12,323 nucleotides of DNA, taken from assembly GCA_029946075.1 (NCBI GenBank), contig JAQSDT010000750.1:1-12323 (forward strand). The letters run 5' to 3'. The notes beneath the pieces were generated by a model that was not told the DNA's origin, made no database searches, and saw nothing but the letters and a program-made list of their open reading frames with translations. Origin of the DNA: a bacterium. GTDB lineage: Bacteria; Pseudomonadota; Alphaproteobacteria; Rhizobiales; Xanthobacteraceae. This document shows, piece after piece, positions 1-7,757 of the stretch; position 1 is the stretch's first letter; every line of letters begins with the position of its first letter. The translations under genes were made by a program, and so were the position numbers.

Positions 1-1165
1 CGTCGGCCCGAAACCTGGTTTCGGCCACCGCGTCGCCCGGCAATCCGAGCAACGCGCAGCAGCGGTGGCTGCCGCTGAATTCGTTGGCCACCATGTCCCA
101 GCGCCAGGTACCGAGTTCGGCGGCGTCGATCGCAAGCGCGCCCCGCTTCTCGCTGTCCATCAGGGCTGCGGCGGACTGCAGCGCCTCCATCCGCCGGCGC
201 TGGGCGATTTCACGCGCGATCACGAGGCCGAGCGCGATGGCGAGGGCGACACTGGCGGCCGTGCCGCCGATCAGGAGCTGCAGCGAACGCGATACCGGCG
301 CGTTCAACTCCGCCAGGGGAACGCCGACGTGAACCGACCATCCCTCGGTGCCGGCGAGCCGGCGATGGATGGTTTCGACATCGATGCCTTCGAGCGTCCG
401 GGTTCGAACCACGTTGGAGCCGCCGCGCGCAATCGCTTCCTGCACTGCGGGCGTCGTCGCGACCGCGCTTCCCTTCTGCGTATCGGGTGTCCGCGCAACG
501 ATCTTTTCCCTGGCATCGACGACGGTGCCGGCCCAGCCGGCAGGCAGCCCGGCCTGGCTCAGGATGGTTCCGAACTGGTCGGGCAGCAGGCCGACCGTCA
601 GAATGTAGCGCAATTTGTCGTCACGGATCACGGGGACGCGCAGCGACACCAGTTGCTTGCCGATCGAAGCCTGATAGGGGCCAAGTCCGCCGAGCGCCGG
701 CTTCTGCGTTCGCAGCACGGCATCGAAGCTTTCGCTGTCGATCACCGGCCCCAGCGGCGCGCCGAGCGGCCTCAGCACGTTGAGCACCTGCTCCCGGTCC
801 GGCCTGGACAATGAGGCGGTTTCCCACAGCGAGCGCAGCGCCACGATCCGCGTCGCCTCGCGGTAGAAGTCGCTCAGGTTTTCGCGGTCGAGCGCGGCGG
901 AACTGGCCAGCGCCTCGGCGACCTGGATCTCGTGCGCGATCTCGCTCTCGATCCGGTGCGCCACCTGCGTCAGCGCTTCCGTCGCCGCCCGGCGCGCGTA
1001 GCTGCGCTCCTGGTCGGCCGTGATGTAGGTGATCCAGCCGCCGAGCAGCAGGACGGGAATCGCGGCCGTCAGCACCAGCGCGCTGAACAGCCACACCGGC
1101 TCGGTGCTGCGGCCGGAACCGGCGGCAAGCCTTCTACCCAACCCGGCGATGACAGATGCACGCAT
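1..1165 (-). CDS. Membrane sensor protein with periplasmic domain and PAS domain (partial; probably a histidine kinase)
   Basis: The minus-strand frame is open from an ATG at 1165 to the left edge (388 codons, no stop), so only the N-terminal part is present. A hydrophobic segment at about residues 24-49 and a second at about 296-317 enclose a periplasmic sensing region of about 245 residues. This region resembles the Cache-like domains of rhizobial sensor kinases, with motifs such as LPAGWAGTVVDA and GWSVHVGVPL. After the second helix comes a charged linker (AREIAQRRRMEAL), then the start of a PAS domain near residue 343 (AAELGTWRWDM, ALLGLPGD). The protein therefore senses a periplasmic signal and passes it to a cytoplasmic output that is not visible. 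A histidine kinase, perhaps of the HWE type, is the best guess; a diguanylate cyclase is possible. A GAGAAGG sequence lies almost against the ATG, so the start is uncertain. A GTG at 1096 (residue 24) is an alternative. Confidence 0.85.
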   Translation of the reverse strand, partial: MRASVIAGLGRRLAAGSGRSTEPVWLFSALVLTAAIPVLLLGGWITYITADQERSYARRAATEALTQVAHRIESEIAHEIQVAEALASSAALDRENLSDFYREATRIVALRSLWETASLSRPDREQVLNVLRPLGAPLGPVIDSESFDAVLRTQKPALGGLGPYQASIGKQLVSLRVPVIRDDKLRYILTVGLLPDQFGTILSQAGLPAGWAGTVVDAREKIVARTPDTQKGSAVATTPAVQEAIARGGSNVVRTRTLEGIDVETIHRRLAGTEGWSVHVGVPLAELNAPVSRSLQLLIGGTAASVALAIALGLVIAREIAQRRRMEALQSAAALMDSEKRGALAIDAAELGTWRWDMVANEFSGSHRCCALLGLPGDAVAETRFRAD

Positions 1166-1225
1166 ACCTTCTCGCCGCCAACAGAGACAACGCAGTAGCC
1201 CGCATCGGACCAGTCCGCCATGACC

Positions 1226-1251
1226 ATGCCAATCCTACGTTAGGCTGGCAT
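1226..1251. promoter_or_regulatory. Imperfect inverted repeat upstream of the sensor gene
   Basis: ATGCCA (1226-1231) pairs with TGGCAT (1246-1251). Inside, CCTA pairs with TAGG around a CGT loop, with a small asymmetric internal loop. It lies in the 176-nt gap between the small membrane-protein gene and the sensor gene, about 60 nt upstream of the sensor start. No T-run follows on the minus strand, so it does not look like a classic terminator. It could be a regulator binding site or a chance hairpin. Confidence 0.3.
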
Positions 1252-1341
1252 CGTCAGGAAAACCCCGACATGTGCAGGCGGTTGCAGGCGCCCCGGTTCA
1301 ACCGCTCCGCAAATCCGGGCCCGGACGCCTGGAGGCAGCGA

Positions 1342-1764
1342 TTACGCCGCGTGCACCGGCTGCGGCTCGTCGGCATATCGATGCGCCAGCCACGACGACA
1401 GCACTGCCGGCGTGAGGCCGATCAGTCCGTACAGCATGAACAGCGCCGCGCCGGTGTCCGGCCCGCGCTGGCCGTAGAGCAACTGGGCGATCGCAAAACC
1501 GACCGCGCCCATGATTGCAACGCGCAGCGCAGGGCTGATGCGCCGGACGTGGAACAGGATGTCGTCGATGGCGCCGACCATCAGCGCCGGCACGATGCCG
1601 AACAGATAGCTGAACGGCAGCGTCCTGAAGAACGCCCCGAGGAACTTTGCGACTTCGCCCGGACTGGACTCGGCCCAGTACCCCGAAGCCACCGTCGTCG
1701 CCACCAGCAGCAGAAACCCGCCGATGAACGGCCCGATGGCTGCGAAGATCAGATAGCGCTTCAT
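1342..1764 (-). CDS. Small four-helix inner-membrane protein (DUF5413-like)
   Basis: This 140-aa hydrophobic protein has four predicted membrane helices at about residues 4-27, 47-68, 79-97 and 107-127. Short charged loops join them, such as DDILFHVRR between helices 2 and 3. From memory of the family it resembles the DUF5413 proteins of Bradyrhizobium, which have no known function. The ATG at 1764 is chosen because a GGAG sequence sits 8 nt upstream. An in-frame GTG at 1773 would overlap that ribosome-binding site. It follows the 513-aa protein gene by 54 nt on the same strand and is probably the last gene of the purA transcription unit. Family assignment is moderately sure; function is unknown. 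Confidence 0.8.
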   Translation of the reverse strand: MKRYLIFAAIGPFIGGFLLLVATTVASGYWAESSPGEVAKFLGAFFRTLPFSYLFGIVPALMVGAIDDILFHVRRISPALRVAIMGAVGFAIAQLLYGQRGPDTGAALFMLYGLIGLTPAVLSSWLAHRYADEPQPVHAA

Positions 1765-1818
1765 GGCAAACACTCCGAACCCGGAACATTCAGCGGGCCG
1801 CTGCAGCGCGACGCGCCC

Positions 1819-3360
1819 CTATTCGCCCCACGCCGCGAAGGCGTCGTTGAAGGCGCGCTCGCCGGGCGAGCCCTTTTCGATCGCGATGATGGCGCGGCGC
1901 TGGTTGACGTAGACCAGCGGCACGTCGAACCAGGAGCGCTCCTTCAGGAGCTGAAGATTGCGCGCGCGATCGGCATCGACGTTGGAGAGACCGACCAGGA
2001 AGAAGCCGTCGGTGACCTTGACCGCGAGGCCTGCGAGCGGCGTGCCGCGCGCCTGCTCGTTGGACTTCATCAGGATGCCCGGCACGTTGCCGACGCCGCC
2101 CCCGGTGAAATCCTGCGGCAGGATGAAGGTGAGTTCCGCGGTGTGGCTCGCCGGCAGCGACGAGTCGGTGTTGCGGCGGAACGACATCGTCATCTTGAAC
2201 TTGCGGTCCGGGATCTCGATGTCGGCGCGCACGGCGATGTCGGGCTTCTGGTTGCCGGTCGCCTTGATCTGTTCGGTGCGCCAGATCACCGAGCCGACAT
2301 ATTGCTTGCCCTTCGGATCGGAGGGATCCTCGTCGTACAGCACCACGCGCTGCGCCACCGGCGCGACGTTGTCGCTCGACGACGGCTGGCCGACGCGATC
2401 GGGAATCTTCGGGCGCGACTGCGGCGTCGCCGGATCCTTCGGCGCTTCCACCGACGGAGAGGACTTGAACAGGCCGCTGACGGTCGTCACCACCGACTTG
2501 CCCCAGAGGATGCCGGCGCCGACCAGAATGAGAACGATGCCGACCGCGATCGCGCTCTTGAACGGAAAGACGCCGGCGGCGCGCGCGCGTTTTTTCGGGG
2601 GATCGCGATCCTGCGACAGCCGGGTGCGCTGCTGCGGCGGCGCGGGCGCCTGCGGCGGCTGCGGCGCGTAGCGGTCCGCCTCCTCCATCGACTCGTCGTA
2701 GGAATAAGGGGTTTGCGAATACGGCGCCTCGGGATCGGCGCCGCGGTTCTCCATGCTCGGCTCGAGCCGGTCGAATTCCGGCGAGGGCGACGGCACGTTG
2801 GCGTAGGTTTTCCGCGCGTTGCGGTTGGCCTGGGCCGCGGCGCGGCCGAGATCGTCGGCATCGGCGGCGATGTCGCGGAAGCCGCGCATGCCCGGCGGCT
2901 GCGGCATCGGAGGTTGCGGCGGCTGCGGGCGCGGCGGAGGCGGCGGCGCGTCGGGGCGCAGATTGCGCTGCGAACGCGGATCGTCCTGGCCGAGCGGCGG
3001 CCGGCCGTCGCGAGGCGGGCTTTGCGACGGGAGCCGCGGACGCGGCGCCGAAGGCGCAGCATCCGGGCGGGCATTGGCGCGGCGGAACGCGTCGCCGCCG
3101 GAAGTGCGCGGCGCGGCGCCGGCCGGCCGCGACGCATCGCGGGCGCGCTGGGCGGCCTCGGACTCGACCTTGCGCACGGCCTCTTCCAGCGACAGCCGTT
3201 CGCGGGTGATTTCGGATTCGGACAGCGGCGGCTCGACGCTGCGCAGCTGCGCGATCAGCGCGGTGCGCGCCCGCTCATAGAGCGCACGGCGGCTCTCGCC
3301 GGGAGCACTGGGGTCCAGGCCGGCAATGGCTCGTGCGATCAGCGGGTAATAATCAGCCAT
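1819..3360 (-). CDS. Conserved proline-rich single-pass membrane protein of unknown function
   Basis: This 513-aa protein has three parts. Residues 1-75 are a charged, probably helical N-terminal region (starts MADYYPLIARAI, later ITRERLSLEEAVRKVESEAA). Residues about 76-265 are low-complexity, rich in Pro, Arg, Ala and Gln, with a run of prolines at 139-143. One membrane helix follows at about 269-291. The basic stretch KKRAR just before it suggests the N-terminal part is cytoplasmic and that residues about 292-513 face the periplasm. The C-terminal region (about 335-513) looks folded, with strand-like motifs such as YVGSVIWRTEQI, GFFLVGLSN and WFDVPLVYVNQRRAIIAIEKG. I recognise no named domain and no enzymatic motif. 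It starts 35 nt after purA and precedes the four-helix protein, suggesting co-transcription. The ribosome-binding site is weak (GTGAGAA next to the ATG). I recall similar proteins beside purA in Bradyrhizobium relatives, but the function is unknown. Confidence 0.88.
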   Translation of the reverse strand: MADYYPLIARAIAGLDPSAPGESRRALYERARTALIAQLRSVEPPLSESEITRERLSLEEAVRKVESEAAQRARDASRPAGAAPRTSGGDAFRRANARPDAAPSAPRPRLPSQSPPRDGRPPLGQDDPRSQRNLRPDAPPPPPRPQPPQPPMPQPPGMRGFRDIAADADDLGRAAAQANRNARKTYANVPSPSPEFDRLEPSMENRGADPEAPYSQTPYSYDESMEEADRYAPQPPQAPAPPQQRTRLSQDRDPPKKRARAAGVFPFKSAIAVGIVLILVGAGILWGKSVVTTVSGLFKSSPSVEAPKDPATPQSRPKIPDRVGQPSSSDNVAPVAQRVVLYDEDPSDPKGKQYVGSVIWRTEQIKATGNQKPDIAVRADIEIPDRKFKMTMSFRRNTDSSLPASHTAELTFILPQDFTGGGVGNVPGILMKSNEQARGTPLAGLAVKVTDGFFLVGLSNVDADRARNLQLLKERSWFDVPLVYVNQRRAIIAIEKGSPGERAFNDAFAAWGE

Positions 3361-3395
3361 TTCTCACTAATAATGCTGCCGGCGGTAACATCCCG

Positions 3396-4688
<1,293 letters not shown>

Positions 4689-4919
4689 ATCTAAGGTGTT
4701 CCCTGCATTTGAGATCTGCCCAGCCAAAACACGGCCGGGGCCGTTCGCGTGCAAGGCAGCCCCACCGGATAAAGGAAGAGGGTGATCTAGGCAAGCAAGA
4801 AGGCGGTATTACGGGTGGCGGAGAGGTCATCCAAGCCATTGATATCCCCGGAATATTTGTGGACCTCCGGGAGGATCGGAGGCACCTTCGCATTAACATC
4901 CGGCAATAGCGGAACGGCG
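4689..4919. promoter_or_regulatory. Divergent promoter region between purA and ybaK
   Basis: This 231-nt region must carry the start signals for purA (leftward) and ybaK (rightward). On the minus strand, TTGCCT and TATCCG separated by 17 nt (4768-4796) form a weak candidate for the purA promoter. No clear PurR-type operator, riboswitch or long hairpin is visible. Reading frames that cross it have no recognisable protein content. Confidence 0.4.
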
Positions 4920-5393
4920 ATGTCCAAAACCACCCGCGCCACCCAGGCGCTCGAAAAATCCGGCGTGAAATTCACCGTGCATGCCTATGACTACGACCCC
5001 GGCGCCGAGAGCATCGGGCTGCAGGCGGCACAGGCGCTGGGCGTTCCGCCGCAGCGGATGCTGAAGACGCTGATGGCGGAGGTGGACGGCAAGCCGGTCT
5101 GCGCCGTGGTGCCGTCGGACTGCGAGGTCAGCATGAAGAAGCTCGCCGGCGCCTTCGGCGGCAAGGCGGCGAAGATGATGCGGCCGGCCGATGCCGAGCG
5201 GCTGACCGGATATCATGTCGGCGGCATCTCGCCGTTCGGGCAGAAGAAGCGCGTGCCGGTCGCAATCGAGGCGGCGGCGCTCGGCCACGCCACCGTGTTC
5301 CTCAACGGCGGCCAGCGCGGGCTACAGGTCGAACTCGCACCGCAGGACGCCGTCACCGCCGCCGGCGCGATCGCGCGGGAACTGACGGCGTGA
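4920..5393 (+). CDS. ybaK: Cys-tRNA(Pro)/Cys-tRNA(Cys) deacylase YbaK (EbsC family)
   Basis: YbaK hydrolyses Cys-tRNA(Pro), formed when prolyl-tRNA synthetase mischarges cysteine, and so protects translation accuracy as a trans-editing factor. The 157-aa single-domain product matches the usual YbaK length. Conserved features are MLKTL (residues 47-51, with Lys49 matching the family's invariant lysine), the core CAVVPSDCEVSMKKLA at 61-76, the glycine-rich loop GGISPFG at 101-107 that shapes the substrate pocket, and the terminal ATVFLNGGQRGLQVEL block. The ATG at 4920 is chosen because MSKTTRATQALEKSG is a typical family N-terminus and GGAA lies 5 nt upstream; the frame is open back to 4815 but without conserved residues. 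Its closest neighbours are divergent purA and a convergent 59-aa gene, so it is probably monocistronic. Confidence 0.93.
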   Translation: MSKTTRATQALEKSGVKFTVHAYDYDPGAESIGLQAAQALGVPPQRMLKTLMAEVDGKPVCAVVPSDCEVSMKKLAGAFGGKAAKMMRPADAERLTGYHVGGISPFGQKKRVPVAIEAAALGHATVFLNGGQRGLQVELAPQDAVTAAGAIARELTA

Positions 5394-5414
5394 AACGGCC
5401 CGCGCCAGGGTCGA

Positions 5415-5594
5415 TTATTTAGGCTGGGTCTGCGCCCATAACATCGCCTCGACGATGGCGTCGCGCAGCTTCGGGCGCTGTCCCTCGTCGCACTCGATGA
5501 ATGCCAGGATGGAACTGGCGCGAACGGCAAAACGCTCGCGTTTCTCGGCTGCGGCCTGTTCGGCCGGCAATTGCTTTATCAAGGAACCATCCAT
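5415..5594 (-). CDS. Small hypothetical protein (59 aa)
   Basis: This short frame ends with TAA only 21 nt past the ybaK stop on the opposite strand. From the ATG at 5594 it encodes a soluble, charged protein containing PAEQAAAEKRERFAVRA followed by SSILAFIE and LRDAIVEAMLWAQ, which looks like two or three amphipathic helices. There is no signal peptide, membrane segment or recognised motif. A GAGG lies 13 nt before the ATG, which is farther than ideal. The frame stays open to an ATG at 5690, but that start has no ribosome-binding site and would add a less protein-like stretch. The ordered helical pattern and the AT-rich region upstream support a real gene. The start is uncertain and no function can be assigned. 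Confidence 0.6.
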   Translation of the reverse strand: MDGSLIKQLPAEQAAAEKRERFAVRASSILAFIECDEGQRPKLRDAIVEAMLWAQTQPK

Positions 5595-5680
5595 CGGTTT
5601 AAAATTCGACCTCACGGCTGAATCAGACACGGAACGCGCTTGATCCGGAAAAACCGTGGTCCCACGATCGAACGAACGGC

Positions 5681-5709
5681 AAAATATCAAAGACTATCTA
5701 CAACCACAA
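5681..5709 (-). promoter_or_regulatory. Candidate promoter for the 59-aa gene
   Basis: On the minus strand TTGTGG (5709-5704) is followed after 17 nt by TATTTT (5686-5681). These match the sigma-70 consensus at 3 and 4 of 6 positions. It would give a leader of roughly 80 nt before the ATG at 5594. It lies in the AT-rich patch, where such matches arise easily by chance. Confidence 0.25.
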
Positions 5710-5794
5710 CTCATCTCTGATAATAAAATCAGGTTTGGGTTGTGTACCTTAATCTCCCGTTGATTGCAGATTCGCAAGCCCCCTGACAAGCCTT

Positions 5795-5818
5795 GCGATC
5801 ATGCAACTGCATGGTCGC
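5795..5818. repeat. 24-nt near-palindrome, possible operator
   Basis: GCGATCATGCA (5795-5805) faces TGCATGGTCGC (5808-5818) around a 2-nt centre. Ten of eleven pairs are Watson-Crick and the remaining one is T-G. It lies 109 nt upstream of the EamA A start, in a gene-free stretch. Its symmetry suits a dimeric transcription-factor site, but no regulator gene lies nearby to match it. Confidence 0.35.
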
Positions 5819-5926
5819 GATGCATCCAGCCCATTGATGAACGGACGAAATCCGTGTCTCTGACCTGTGCCGGGCGTTCATTCCGGCCCGGCGCTCCCGT
5901 CGGGCGGGCCGCGGCGTTACGAACCG

Positions 5927-6850
5927 ATGCCCTCTGAACCCGTTCCCTCCGCACCATCCGGAAACTGGATCGCCAACCAGCCTTACCTGCTGCTCAGCAT
6001 CACCGCGATGTGCTGGGCCGGCAACGCCATCGTGGGAAGGCTGGCCGCCGGGCACATTTCACCGATCACGCTGTCGTTCCTGCGCTGGTCGATGGCGTTC
6101 CTGATCATTCTGCCCTTTGCGTGGAGGCATCTGGTGCGCGACCGGGCGGCAATCCGCGGCCGGCTCGGCACCATGATCGTGCTGTCGATCACCGGCATCA
6201 GCGCGTTCAACACGCTGCAATACTGGGCGCTCGAGCACACCCAGGCGCTGAACACGCTGCTGCTGCAGTCGGCGGGACCCTTGGTGGTGGCGGTGTGGTC
6301 GCTGCTGCTGCTCGGGGTGCGGCTGACGCTGGCGCAGGCCGCCGGCATCGTGCTGTCGATGGCCGGCGTGCTGATCATCCTGATGCATGGCGACATCACC
6401 AAACTCTCCAACATCGAGTTCAACCGCGGCGACCTGATCTTCATCGTCGCACTGGCGATCTTCGGGCTCTATTCGGTGCTGACGCTGAAGCGGCCACAGA
6501 TCCACGGCCTGTCCTTTGTCGCCTTCACCTTCGGCGCCGGTGCGGCCTGCCTGATCCCGCTGTTCGTCTGGGAAGTGTTCACGCATCCGTTCATGGCGAT
6601 CGACACCGCGAACCTGCTGACGTTGCTTTACGTCGCGCTGTTCCCTTCGACGCTGGCCTATCTCTGCTTCAATCGCGGCGTGCAGCTGATCGGCGCCAAC
6701 CGCGCCGCGCCGTTCTTCCACGTGGTGCCGGTGTTCGGCACCGTGATGTCGATCGTCTTTCTCGGCGAGCACCCGCAAATCTTCCAGTTCATCGGCTTCG
6801 CGCTGGTCCTGACCGGGGTGTTCGTGGCGTCGCGAAAGGCCAGTTCCTGA
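5927..6850 (+). CDS. EamA-family (DMT superfamily) transporter, copy A
   Basis: This 307-aa inner-membrane protein has ten predicted helices in two EamA repeats (about residues 18-152 and 168-303), the standard architecture of drug/metabolite exporters such as RhtA- or YdcZ-like proteins. Typical motifs include WAGNAIVGR and ITLSFLRW in the first repeat, ALNTLLLQSAGPLVVAVWS at its end, and FPSTLAYLCFNRG plus NRAAPFFHVVPVFG in the second. The substrate cannot be read from sequence; efflux of amino acids or other small metabolites is common in the family. The ATG at 5927 is favoured because it gives an N-terminal tail like that of copy B at 9590; a GTG at 5867 is possible and neither has a strong ribosome-binding site. 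The MCE gene follows after 65 nt on the same strand. Confidence 0.93.
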   Translation: MPSEPVPSAPSGNWIANQPYLLLSITAMCWAGNAIVGRLAAGHISPITLSFLRWSMAFLIILPFAWRHLVRDRAAIRGRLGTMIVLSITGISAFNTLQYWALEHTQALNTLLLQSAGPLVVAVWSLLLLGVRLTLAQAAGIVLSMAGVLIILMHGDITKLSNIEFNRGDLIFIVALAIFGLYSVLTLKRPQIHGLSFVAFTFGAGAACLIPLFVWEVFTHPFMAIDTANLLTLLYVALFPSTLAYLCFNRGVQLIGANRAAPFFHVVPVFGTVMSIVFLGEHPQIFQFIGFALVLTGVFVASRKASS

Positions 6851-6915
6851 CGGCAGAGCGATGACTTCTCAGGACAAATCCGCTATCCCTTGAGCCTGCT
6901 TCGTTGGGGCATTCG

Positions 6916-7731
6916 ATGCGCGCGCGCGCCAGCAATGTGATGATCGGCACGATAACCCTGGCCCTGATCGCCGGGTCGCTCGGCTCGTATCTCGGCTACC
7001 AGAAATTCGTCTCCAACAAGCAGAAGGTGCCGTTCCGGGTGATCTTCGAGGGTTCGGCGAGCGGCCTGCGCAAGGGCGGCAGCGTCAATTTCGCCGGCAT
7101 CCGGATCGGCGAGGTGGTCTCGCTCAAGCTCGACCATCCCCGCCGCGTCGTGGCGCTCGCGATGATCGACGGCAATACGCCGGTGAAGAGCGACACCCAG
7201 GTCGGCCTCGAATTCCAGGGGCTGACGGGCATCGCCGCGATCTCGCTGACCGGCGGATCCGACGAGGCGGCGGCGCCGCGCAAGGGCCCCGACGGGATTC
7301 CGGAACTGACCGCCGATCCCGAAGGCACGCTCGGCATGCAGGAGAAAATCCGCGTCGCGCTGCGCAACGTCGACAAGATCATCATCGACAATGAAGTCGC
7401 GGTAAAGGACACGCTGCGCAATTTCGAGACGTTTACGGCCTCGCTCTCCGGCAACGGCGCGCGGATCACCAGCATCATCGCGACAGCCGAATCCGGCGTC
7501 ACCGCGGTCGACGACGCCCTGACCAAGACCAGGGATTTCCTCGGCGGTCTCGGCAGCGACAAATATGGCGGCGACTTGCTGCCGACCGTGATTTCGATGC
7601 GCGAGCTGATCGAGAGTTTCGACAAGAAGACCAGCACGGTCATTGCCGACACGCGCAAGGTGATCAACGATCTCAGCCAGTCCATCAACACCAGCCGGTT
7701 CGGCACAAGGCCGCCGCCCGCCCGACGATAA
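6916..7731 (+). CDS. MCE/MlaD-family protein (stand-alone)
   Basis: This 271-aa protein has one N-terminal membrane anchor (about residues 7-29) and an MCE domain at about 38-114, with the hallmark segments FAGIRIGEVVSL, TPVKSDTQVGLEFQGLTG and AAISLTGG. The remainder (about 140-260) is helical and likely forms the coiled region seen in MCE proteins (KTRDFLGGLG, MRELIESFDKKTSTVIADTRKVINDLS). Family members bind lipids in the periplasm as part of MlaFEDB-type ABC transporters moving phospholipid between the membranes. Here no permease (MlaE), ATPase (MlaF) or auxiliary lipoprotein gene is adjacent, so partners must be encoded elsewhere if it works that way. The ATG at 6916 is preferred over a TTG at 6904; a GGGG sequence lies about 6 nt upstream. 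The hydroxy-acid oxidase gene begins 26 nt later, so co-transcription is likely. Confidence 0.92.
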   Translation: MRARASNVMIGTITLALIAGSLGSYLGYQKFVSNKQKVPFRVIFEGSASGLRKGGSVNFAGIRIGEVVSLKLDHPRRVVALAMIDGNTPVKSDTQVGLEFQGLTGIAAISLTGGSDEAAAPRKGPDGIPELTADPEGTLGMQEKIRVALRNVDKIIIDNEVAVKDTLRNFETFTASLSGNGARITSIIATAESGVTAVDDALTKTRDFLGGLGSDKYGGDLLPTVISMRELIESFDKKTSTVIADTRKVINDLSQSINTSRFGTRPPPARR

Positions 7732-7757
7732 CAATAACAAACAACGGAAACGCCGCC

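Larger units (their letters stand above)
5595..5926. other. Gene-free divergent region with an AT-rich core
   Basis: These 332 nt separate the divergent 59-aa gene and EamA transporter A. Positions 5681-5760 hold only 28 G or C in 80 bases (35%), far below the surrounding genes. Seen inside: a small hairpin CTGAT-AATAAA-ATCAG (5717-5732), a candidate leftward promoter, and a 24-nt near-palindrome at 5795-5818. A minus-strand frame crossing 5729-6055 has no protein-like pattern and runs into EamA A, so it is not called. The region probably carries the promoters of both flanking genes. Confidence 0.6.

Noticed and set aside
5729..6055. A 108-codon minus-strand frame between the 59-aa gene and EamA A
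   Set aside because: It overlaps the start of EamA A antisense, has no ribosome-binding site and shows no protein-like pattern.
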